From assembly GCA_017648525.1 (NCBI GenBank), contig JAGCIP010000059.1, positions 1-9,889 on the forward strand: a DNA stretch of 9,889 nucleotides, given 5' to 3'. The notes below the pieces were generated by a model, which ran no database searches, was not told the origin of the DNA, and saw only the letters and a list, made by a program, of their open reading frames with translations. Below are positions 1 to 7,200 of the stretch, piece after piece. Positions within the stretch are counted from its first letter, which is position 1, and each line of letters starts with the position of its first letter. The translations under genes were made by a program, and so were the position numbers. Source of the stretch: Clostridia bacterium (GTDB taxonomy: Bacteria > Bacillota > Clostridia > Christensenellales > Borkfalkiaceae).

Positions 1-3000
1 CGTAGTATCCGTAGCCAACGTAACCACCAACGTAGCCGTAATAAGTATTACCGTCTAAAACGTAGCCCGTTGCAGTAACGGTACTAAATTCGTTTTCACA
101 ACTTATTAGTTTAATGTTTTCTAATTTACCTGCAAGGCCACCAATGAATGCTTCTGCTTTTATATCAGCGGTGCTAGCGCAATTTTCAATAGAAGAATTG
201 CCCGTGTCTGAATATGCATAACCAAATAAGCCACCAACGTAAGTTTTACCAGTAACGTCACCGACGTTGTTTATATTAGTAATGGTAACTTTTACGCTAC
301 CGTTACCGCCACCGCCCCACGTTTGTGCATTCAAGTAACCGATTACGCCACCAACGTAGTTGTTGCCGTTTATAGTTCCGTTGTTACTAAAGTTAGAAAG
401 TTTCAAAAGGTTTTCTTTGCCATTGTAACCTTGGTCCCAACCGTCGTAGAATCTACCGAATACACCGCCTACTTGTTCTTTACCGCTTACTTTGCCGTAG
501 TTGGTTAATTTAGTAGAAATTGTGTATCCACCAGCCTTTTCAAAGCACGCAATAACACCACCGGCAATATAGTCACCCTTAACTTCTCCATAGTTGAACA
601 AGTCTACAAAACTTGTTGTAGTTGCGTAACCTATAACACCACCAGTATATCTTTTACTTTCCACTTTGCCGTAGTTAATACAAGTGGTAACCGTTCCGCC
701 CGTTTGATAACCAACCAAACCGCCAACGAAAACGTTACTCGTTTCGTACGTATCAGTTTTCAAGTCGGCTTTGTTAGTGCTGTTAGAAAGCGTACCGCCG
801 GTCATATAACCAACAATACCACCAAGACGACAATAGTCTCCCGTAACGCTACCAGAAACTGTAACTTTATCTATCGTACCGCCAGTCATTTCCGCACACA
901 CGCCACCAACGTTTACAAGGTTGTAAGACGTGCTCTTTACGGTTAAGTTCTCAAAATTTACGTCACTTATATTACCAGTTAACTTCTTAAATACGCCAAG
1001 CGCACCACTTGAAGAAGTTACCGTTAAGTTTTTAATCGATAATCCGTTACCCTTAAACGTTCCGCTAAAATCAAACGGAGTCCAAGTTACACCCGTCATG
1101 TCAACGTCTGAATATAGACAATATGTCGCAGATGGATTGTCAGCCATACCTAATAAGGTACTCTCGTCATAAACGGGAATCGTGTTAGGTTCAACTATTA
1201 CGAAATATGCATACAATGAAACGTCGCCATCATAATCCCAAACTGCTTTACTTACACCTTCGGTGTTAGTTATAACCTTATCGCCAAGTTTCCAACCGAT
1301 AAAGGTGTAATCTTGTTTAGTAGGTACTACCAAATTATAACTTTCACCAAACGTTACTTCGTCAGAACTTTCGGTACAACTTGCCCCGTCGCCAGGAACT
1401 AACGTTACGGTGTATTTTTTTGCTTCGTATTTAAGTTCAAGGGTGGTATCTGTTGCACCCATAGTGAACTTGTATTCTAATTGGTCGTTAACCAACTCGC
1501 CGTCTTGATACCAGCCCAAGAAATTATAGCCGGTATTGAGCGTTGCGGTTAAATCTACCTTATCACCTTCAAGGTAATATTCTTTTACGGTGGTTTTTCC
1601 CGCAGGCTCTAAATTAACGTTGACGTTAACGTGTAATTTTTTCATATAGTGAGCGTAAAGAGTAGTTTCCGCAGGTTTAAAACCAAGCGGTGCTAAACCG
1701 TTACCATTGCTGTCCGTTATTTTGTTTGCCGAACTATCTTCCCCGTCATACCAACCGATAAACACGTGCTCTGCAAGAGTTGGCACAGGTAATGAGAACG
1801 TTTTACCAAATTCTACTAATTTTCTGGTTTGAGAAACGTAGCCTTGGCAAGCGTTAAGAATTAACGTCTTGGTTTCGCCCTTATATTTTGCGTATAATTG
1901 CGTCAATTCGTAAGTTCCTTTAACTATCTTGGTAATAGGCGCATCGCTTAAATCAGATTTTTTGCACCAACCCAAGAAAGTATAGTTTTCTCTTTCTGGA
2001 ACTGGCAAATCAAAATCTTCAGATTCAATAGTATATGAAATTGGGTCGGGTGGACACGCTCCACCGTTCGCATTTAGAGTAATTTGATAGGTGTTTATGC
2101 TCCAACTTGCATAATATTTTATAGAACCACTACCGTAGGTTACCGTTGTTATAGGGTCACCGTTACCTAAGGTGTTATTATACCAGCCCCTAAAAGTGTA
2201 GCCGTCACGATTGCTCAAAGGATCAAGAGTCAAGGGCTCGTTTTGGAAAACCTTTTTGGTGTCGGAAGTTGATTTTATACCATCATAGAACTGGAATACT
2301 TTGTAGTTCTTCCAGAAAGCGTAAAGAGTTATATCTTCGGTTACCGTTCCAGTAAATGCCACTACGCTGTTAGTAGACGTAGACCAAGCGTATAAAAGTT
2401 TGCTACCCGTGTCTTCTTGCGGATAACGGTCTGACGGGATTGGTTGACCGTGCTCTATTTTAATAGTACCATTCTCTACTCTTCCGTCGTTATAGTTGAA
2501 AGTTACAGTATATTCTTTAATGCTGTATTTAGCCGTTAAAACAATGTTTCCACTTTCGGGGAACGAATAGTTGGTTTCAAGCAAAACTTCTTTGCCACTT
2601 ATAACTTCTGACCCGTTAGAAATTCTATCTAAACCAATATACCAACCGTCAAAATTATAGCCTTCTAAAGTCGGCGCAGGCAATAAACCAACGTTTGAAC
2701 CGTATTGAACGCTTTTTGTCTTTTCGGCATCATCCAAAACGCCGTCAACAGCGTCAAATTCAAGAGTATAAGAAGACGGAGTCCAATAGCAGTAAAGAGT
2801 AGTATCATCCATGAAAACGGTGGTACTCTTACCTTTTGCATCAACAATCATACTGCCACTACCGTTAGGTCCTTCATACATACCCGCAAAAGTATAATGG
2901 TTACGTTTTAAACTATTCAAAGAGAATTTATATTCTTCGTATTTTTTTACTTTAACGGTTAAAGGAGCGCTATCTTCCCTTATGTAATAGGTGATTACAA

Positions 3001-3115
3001 CTTTCTCCGAGCTACCGCTACCATCATCGCCGTCGCCACAAGCAACTAACGATGCGCAGAAAATTGCGCTCATTAGCACTACTATTAAAGCTAATAAAAC
3101 CCTAAACCTTTTCAA
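1..3115 (-). CDS. Large InlB-repeat and GLUG-repeat surface lipoprotein (3' end outside window)
   Basis: I translated this frame from TTG at 3115 to the left edge and found no stop, so at least 1038 residues are visible and the C-terminus is missing. Residues 1-26 form a lipoprotein signal: basic start (K2, R3, R5), hydrophobic core, lipobox LVAC with Cys26 as the predicted lipidation site, then a Gly/Asp/Ser linker. Residues 39-638 hold about eight InlB B-repeat/Flg_new-type units, with GW pairs at 157-158, 310-311, 382-383, 454-455, 534-535 and 607-608 and LYA-W/Y endings. Residues 660-1038 hold a GLUG-type region: a lead-in FSGTFKGNGLSIKNL (683-697) and ten VGG-x-x-G-type cores. TTG is chosen because GGAGGT lies 8 bp upstream; the first in-frame ATG (codon 15) would remove the basic n-region. 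It is the last visible gene of a three-gene operon, one base after the preceding stop. A surface or adhesion role is inferred from the family; no catalytic domain is seen. Confidence 0.9.
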   Translation of the reverse strand, partial: MKRFRVLLALIVVLMSAIFCASLVACGDGDDGSGSSEKVVITYYIREDSAPLTVKVKKYEEYKFSLNSLKRNHYTFAGMYEGPNGSGSMIVDAKGKSTTVFMDDTTLYCYWTPSSYTLEFDAVDGVLDDAEKTKSVQYGSNVGLLPAPTLEGYNFDGWYIGLDRISNGSEVISGKEVLLETNYSFPESGNIVLTAKYSIKEYTVTFNYNDGRVENGTIKIEHGQPIPSDRYPQEDTGSKLLYAWSTSTNSVVAFTGTVTEDITLYAFWKNYKVFQFYDGIKSTSDTKKVFQNEPLTLDPLSNRDGYTFRGWYNNTLGNGDPITTVTYGSGSIKYYASWSINTYQITLNANGGACPPDPISYTIESEDFDLPVPERENYTFLGWCKKSDLSDAPITKIVKGTYELTQLYAKYKGETKTLILNACQGYVSQTRKLVEFGKTFSLPVPTLAEHVFIGWYDGEDSSANKITDSNGNGLAPLGFKPAETTLYAHYMKKLHVNVNVNLEPAGKTTVKEYYLEGDKVDLTATLNTGYNFLGWYQDGELVNDQLEYKFTMGATDTTLELKYEAKKYTVTLVPGDGASCTESSDEVTFGESYNLVVPTKQDYTFIGWKLGDKVITNTEGVSKAVWDYDGDVSLYAYFVIVEPNTIPVYDESTLLGMADNPSATYCLYSDVDMTGVTWTPFDFSGTFKGNGLSIKNLTVTSSSGALGVFKKLTGNISDVNFENLTVKSTSYNLVNVGGVCAEMTGGTIDKVTVSGSVTGDYCRLGGIVGYMTGGTLSNSTNKADLKTDTYETSNVFVGGLVGYQTGGTVTTCINYGKVESKRYTGGVIGYATTTSFVDLFNYGEVKGDYIAGGVIACFEKAGGYTISTKLTNYGKVSGKEQVGGVFGRFYDGWDQGYNGKENLLKLSNFSNNGTINGNNYVGGVIGYLNAQTWGGGGNGSVKVTITNINNVGDVTGKTYVGGLFGYAYSDTGNSSIENCASTADIKAEAFIGGLAGKLENIKLISCENEFSTVTATGYVLDGNTYYGYVGGYVGYGYY
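2..1138 (-). repeat. GLUG-motif repeat region (at least 10 cores)
   Basis: This covers residues 660-1038 of the large lipoprotein. Cores start at residues 736, 764, 797, 824, 851, 882, 921, 960, 991 and 1029. Typical ones are VGGLVGYQTGG, LGGIVGYMTGG and VGGVIGYL. Spacing is 27-39 residues, as expected for coils of a parallel beta-helix-like stalk. Between cores come segments such as TTCINYGKV and IENCASTADI with a Cys or hydrophobic residue at the same place. The array continues past the left edge, so the total number of coils is unknown. Confidence 0.85.
1202..3001 (-). repeat. Tandem InlB B-repeat / Flg_new-like protein repeats (about 8 units)
   Basis: This covers residues 39-638 of the large lipoprotein. 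Approximate units are 39-115, 116-198, 199-269, 270-338, 339-412, 413-490, 491-567 and 568-638. Each begins with a beta strand such as YTVTF or YQITL, continues to a G-Y-x-F-x-G-W turn, and ends with LYAxW or LYAxY. Units 1 and 3 lack the canonical GW turn: unit 1 has FAGM and unit 3 has YAWS. The copies are diverged in protein and DNA sequence, so this is a repeated domain, not a recent DNA tandem duplication. Confidence 0.85.
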
Positions 3116-3116
3116 T

Positions 3117-3638
3117 TTATGCTACCTCCGCTAATTCCCAACAAGCATATAATTCTATATTTTCGGTTACCCTCATTAAAGAACAACCATTTTCATCGAC
3201 GTATTGTATTGCAACGCCAGGATTTTCTATACCGTTTGGCATATCGTAAAGCCCTTTGAAAACCCAACCCGATTTTTTTGCTTTATCGGGTAAATGTTCG
3301 GTGTCTGCACAAGTATAACTTTCATATAAATCTCCACTAGAATAACGTGACGGTTTTAGACACCAGTTAAGGTCTTCTCTTACCGACATTGTAGTATAGT
3401 CGTTGCCAAGGTCATCCCAGTAAATAGTTATTTGGTGAGTATAAATCTTTTTAACTTCGCTCTTATAGTCGTCTGCAAGAGAGCCGAAACAACCGTTTCC
3501 CATTGCCCCGCCAAAATAAAAGCCGATAAAAACAATCCAAATAGGTAAAGTGTAATAAAGCGCTTTCAAAGAAAACTTAAGCATCCACCATGCGCCAATG
3601 GCAAGCCCGTAAATAATAACTCCTATAATCTCAAACAT
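3117..3638 (-). CDS. Two-helix membrane protein with one C-terminal InlB/Flg_new-type repeat
   Basis: This is a 173-residue protein that I cannot assign to a named gene. Two hydrophobic helices are visible, at about residues 3-20 and 29-48. The short loop between them carries Lys21 and Lys25, and the N-terminus carries only an acidic residue. By the positive-inside rule both ends would be outside and the C-terminal 120 residues extracytoplasmic. Residues 123-167 look like half of an InlB B-repeat: WVFKGLYD, then IQYVDENGCSLM and a closing IELYACW. There are five cysteines (50, 93, 110, 152, 166), all after the second helix. The gene sits 4 bases after the stop of the upstream gene and 1 base before the TTG of the lipoprotein gene. 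Its similarity to the product of 3643-4023 is clear only in the C-terminal repeat. It may be a surface accessory of the large lipoprotein; this is inference. Confidence 0.85.
   Translation of the reverse strand: MFEIIGVIIYGLAIGAWWMLKFSLKALYYTLPIWIVFIGFYFGGAMGNGCFGSLADDYKSEVKKIYTHQITIYWDDLGNDYTTMSVREDLNWCLKPSRYSSGDLYESYTCADTEHLPDKAKKSGWVFKGLYDMPNGIENPGVAIQYVDENGCSLMRVTENIELYACWELAEVA
3124..3129 (-). promoter_or_regulatory. Ribosome binding site of the large lipoprotein
   Basis: On the minus strand GGAGGT lies inside the last codons of the preceding gene, with an 8-base spacer before TTG at 3115. It is the evidence that decides the non-ATG start, and its position suggests translational coupling with the upstream gene. 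Confidence 0.85.
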
Positions 3639-3642
3639 ATCA

Positions 3643-4023
3643 TTAGTCTCCTATCGGAACAAATACTGGATATAAAACTATATCTTCAGTTATGATTATT
3701 AGTCCTTCACCCATGTTATCAACGTATTGAATACCATTTTGAAAATCTCTACTATCCCAAAAACCAGCAAAAACGAAATTTTCCTTGCGGGGTATTTCGC
3801 TTTGTGACAATTCAAAAAACTCATTGTTTGCTTGTAGTTTATACTTAAGTACAGAATCTTCCGTATCACCCATATAATATCTAACGGATACCCAATCAGT
3901 ATAACCGTTTATTTCACGTCTTACGTTATTTTTCATAACACATCCGCTAATGCCCGATAATAAAAACATAATCAAGCCTAGCAAGAAACCTATTCCCGTA
4001 CAGATTAAATAGTACGCCTTCAT
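3643..4023 (-). CDS. Small probable lipoprotein with one InlB/Flg_new-type repeat
   Basis: Starting at ATG 4023 this encodes 126 residues; no named gene is recognised. Residues 4-23 form one hydrophobic segment, followed by ISGC at 25-28, which fits a lipobox with Cys28 as the lipidation site. If it is not processed, the segment would act as a simple signal anchor. Residues 83-122 are a short InlB-like repeat: FVFAGFWD, then GIQYVDNMGEGLI and a closing DIVLYPVF, matching the layout of the next gene's C-terminus. The start at 4023 is preferred because GGGAG lies 9 bases upstream and the promoter lies just before it. A longer frame beginning at 4110 would run across the -35 and -10 boxes and has no ribosome binding site. 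It is the first gene of the three-gene operon. A surface location is well supported; the function is unknown. Confidence 0.82.
   Translation of the reverse strand: MKAYYLICTGIGFLLGLIMFLLSGISGCVMKNNVRREINGYTDWVSVRYYMGDTEDSVLKYKLQANNEFFELSQSEIPRKENFVFAGFWDSRDFQNGIQYVDNMGEGLIIITEDIVLYPVFVPIGD
3647..3652 (-). promoter_or_regulatory. Ribosome binding site of the two-helix membrane protein
   Basis: AGGAGA on the minus strand lies within the last codons of the upstream gene, 8 bases before ATG at 3638. It supports that start and suggests coupled translation in the operon. Confidence 0.8.
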
Positions 4024-4032
4024 ATCGCACGT

Positions 4033-4037
4033 CTCCC
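4033..4037 (-). promoter_or_regulatory. Ribosome binding site deciding the start at 4023
   Basis: GGGAG on the minus strand lies 9 bases before the ATG at 4023. No comparable purine run precedes the alternative in-frame ATG at 4110, so this site fixes the start of the first operon gene. Confidence 0.7.
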
Positions 4038-4069
4038 AGTATAATTTATAAAAATAATTATTCACGATG

Positions 4070-4098
4070 ATTATAGCACAGTTTTTTTCATTTGGCAA
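4070..4098 (-). promoter_or_regulatory. Sigma-A type promoter of the three-gene surface operon
   Basis: On the minus strand TTGCCA (4098-4093) and TATAAT (4075-4070) are separated by exactly 17 bases, and TG lies one base before the -10 box as an extended -10. Transcription would begin near 4063, giving a leader of about 40 bases before ATG 4023. The DNA just upstream (about 4099-4140) is almost pure A/T and could act as an UP element. I saw no clear operator repeat over the boxes. Confidence 0.85.
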
Positions 4099-4220
4099 AC
4101 GTTTTCCCATATATATTAATATATAATGAATATATATTTTCGGCTAAAAATCCCATTTTATATAATATTCTTCTTACTATTTAATGTTTCTTATTGAACA
4201 ATTTTTATATTTTAACAATA

Positions 4221-4262
4221 AATTTAGCCCCCGCTTAAAATTTGTAAGCAAGAGGCTAAATT
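4221..4262 (-). terminator. Stem-loop downstream of the giant gene, probable terminator
   Basis: AATTTAGCC (4221-4229) pairs with GGCTAAATT (4254-4262), and an inner stem GCTTA (4233-4237) pairs with TAAGC (4245-4249). The two are separated by a small internal loop, and the inner loop is 7 bases. It begins 27 bases after the stop at 4289. The tail read on the minus strand is T-rich but broken (TATTGTT), so termination may be weak. It separates the giant gene from the operon promoter. Confidence 0.55.
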
Positions 4263-4288
4263 AAATGTTTAATTTTTATAAATTTTAC

Positions 4289-7200
4289 TTAATAAACTAC
4301 TAACGTTCCTGGTTTTAAGATAATATTGTAGTAATCGGTAACGTTGTTGCCTTGTGCGTCAAAGATAACTACCGATTCAATGGTGTTCTCTTTCGTCCCA
4401 ACGTCAGTTATTGCACCTGATATGGTAACTTTCATAGTGTGCCCGTCAATAAGCGAACCCATAGTGATAGTTGCATCTTTTTGCGAGTTCGCCGTCTGTT
4501 CTTTACCGTTATACTTGAACGATGCGCTAGAAGATGAAATGGTAATACTCCTTCTCGTTATGGTTAAAGGTATTCCTATAACTTCTACAATGTAATCTTC
4601 ACCATAAACCAACAAATTGCCGTCTAAATCATACGCCTTAAAGGTACTTTCGTTAACCAAATCTTCAATCAAAAGCGTACCTGGAGTTGATAGCGAGCCT
4701 TGCAAGTTAAAGACGATTTCTCCTATAAAGTCAGGCTTTTCTTTGATATAATATTCGTCGGGCGAATAAGATACCGTGTTCCCACTATATACCTTTTCTT
4801 TATAGAATAAATATAATTCAACTATATCTTTATTAGTAATTAAAATGCTACCTGGTAACATGTTGATTATTATTTGGTTGTCGTCCGGATTGTTGTCGGT
4901 TGAGAATAAAATATTGCCGTTTCGGTCGTATAAGACAAAGTAAACTATATTGCTTTCACCTTCAAAATCCACACCTTCTTGAGTTGCAATCAACTGACCT
5001 TCAACTCTAAACTCCCAAGTGTAACCTTCTTTCTTGAATTCCGCAAAACAGTCAACAAGATTTTCTTTCGAACTTTCTACTTTTTGCTCAGCGTAAACCA
5101 CCGTGCCGACACTAACGAATTTTTCTATAACGTCAACAGGCTTGATATAAAATTCCTGCTTTCCATTTCCACCGTTTCCAGCATTACCTGCTCCGTTGTT
5201 GCCAGAGCCTCCGTTTCCACCATTCTCACCGTTTTCGCCTTCAGAGCCCTCGCCCTCATTTTCACCAGAGCCACCGCTTCCGCCCGAACCGTCGCCTGAG
5301 CCGGTAACTTCTACTTGAATCCAACCCACACCGTCGATATAAACTTCAACCCAAGCGTGCAATTCGCCAGATATAATGCTTTCTTCGCCTGCCGTTACTT
5401 CCCCCGTAATACCGCCAACGTATCTTGCGGGAATTCCTAACGCTCTAAACAAGGCGGTTGCCGCCGTTGAGTAGTGTGAACAAATACCCGTTTCCGCACC
5501 GTTAAAGAAATATACCGCAATATCGCCTTCGTAAGAGAAAGTCTTGCTGTAAGCCACTTGTCTTTGAACTAACTCCGCAACTTGCAATAAAATTTCAGGG
5601 TTGTTCGCATCAAGATTATGACGTTCTATTACCTTAAGCATTTCTTCTTTAGTATACTCTGGAAGTTGCAAATAGGTTTTGTGAACGTGCTTTCTATACA
5701 ACTCTTCTGCATTTCTATATTGAATAGGCAAAGACGCATTAGGCAACATTTCTACAATTTCCGCTAAATCTCTAGCCAAAACGTAATTTAGATTGTAAGT
5801 TTGGCCAGGGTTGTTAACGAATGCGTCGTTTCTATTCCCCAACGTTCTCGCATCAACGTAATAAGGTAAAACGTAAGGCGCACCCGTAAACATTTTGCTT
5901 ATAGTAACGGTGTCAAACGCCATGCCCGCATTAGCAAGCGCCAACGACGCATAACCAAGCGGACTTATCGAAGTTGAGCCTTGATAGTTAACGGCATCTC
6001 CCCAACCTTGGCCATCATAATCACCGTAACTGGTCATTCTTAAATAAATCCTGCCGTCTTTTGAAGATAGAACCTTGTACCACTCTACGTCTTTATATTC
6101 GCCATCCTGCTGTCCCTTTCCGCTGGACGGAACACTACCGTCAGGCAATCCGCCGTCTTCGGGCATTACGGTAAGCGTACCCGTCTCTACTTTAACCGCA
6201 TATAAATCCATAACTGATTTACCGTTTTGGTCAATTATATCTACAATCGCCGTGTTGTCCGATTCACCAATTTCGGTTTGAGAACCCGTAACTTCAACCA
6301 CTACTTGGTGTCCTTCCAACAAATCCCCTTCGTAACTATAATTTGAATTTTCAAGCGGAGCACCGTCGTACGCCTTAATATCGTTTTCAGTCGTAACAGT
6401 AATTAATCTGCCGGTTACTTCTAGCGTTCCAACTTCTTTTACAAATAATACGTAGTTGTCTGTAACGTTTCGTCCGTCACACTCTACTGAGAATGCTTCT
6501 ATAAGGTTATCTTCCACACCAGGATATAAAATTCTGGTAGTAACAAGTGCAACTATTTGGTGGTTAGGAAGTAATCCCGTGTCGCCGTCGTGTGGCATAA
6601 ATTCCATTTGGTCGTTATAAAATTCCACGCCGTCGTAAAACTTTATATCGCTTGGCGATGAATAGAACACAGAACGTTTTGTAACCTTTAGCGTTCCGTA
6701 ATCAAATAACCACTCGTATTTATCAACCGCACCGTCGATAATTTCGCCGTTGGCGTCAACGATTTCAATCAAGCAATCGTTCTCACTTTCCCCAGCATCC
6801 GTTTGAGAGCCGATAACCGTAACTATTAAGTATTCGCCTTCAATCGTACTACCCTCAACGTAAACTCTGTCGTCGGTAAGTGCAACGCCGTCGTAAACTT
6901 TTTCAGCCGATTCGGTTGTTATAGTAATTTCTTTTATTACTTTAAGCGTACCTGGGTAAACGTTTACTATGTAATTAGAACCAACGGGTTGTCCATCTTT
7001 AGTAATTTCATAAGCAATTATATTGTATTCAGTTTTTCCAGGTCCAACAAAATATCCGTCCGTTTCAATGCTTATAGAAACACCGCTTGGCAATCTCACG
7101 TCGTCAAGGTATTCAAACTCGCCGTTTTCATTAATAAGCGGAGTGCCGTCGTAATATTTTTCCATATCTATCGGCTTGATGTTTATTTCAATAGCGTTGA

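Larger units (their letters stand above)
4024..4288. other. AT-rich intergenic region between the giant gene and the operon
   Basis: This 265-base spacer holds, in order of minus-strand transcription, the stem-loop at 4221-4262, an AT-rich stretch with alternating AT runs (about 4110-4140), the promoter at 4070-4098, and a leader of about 40 bases. I see no convincing small gene, tRNA or riboswitch-like structure in it. Confidence 0.75.

Noticed and set aside
323..1172. Short plus-strand reading frames (323-508, 704-946, 930-1172)
   Set aside because: They lie opposite the well-supported GLUG part of the lipoprotein gene, lack ribosome binding sites that I could see, and have no recognisable protein features.
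2665..2911. Overlapping short frames on both strands (2665-2847 minus, 2705-2911 plus)
   Set aside because: Both are other-frame shadows of the InlB-repeat part of the lipoprotein, which explains this DNA fully.
4024..4110. 29-residue N-terminal extension of the first small protein from ATG 4110
   Set aside because: It would cover the -35 and -10 boxes of the promoter, has no ribosome binding site, and places a charged stretch before the signal sequence; ATG 4023 fits better.
4110..4140. Alternating AT stretch with partial dyad symmetry, considered as an operator or origin
   Set aside because: Such imperfect AT palindromes are expected in AT-rich spacers; no repeat box or second copy was seen. 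An UP-element role is mentioned with the promoter only as a possibility.
5162..5299. Short repeated DNA in the Gly-rich stretch as a possible CRISPR array or minisatellite
   Set aside because: There are no constant repeats with unique spacers; it is in frame and encodes a Gly/Asn/Glu linker.
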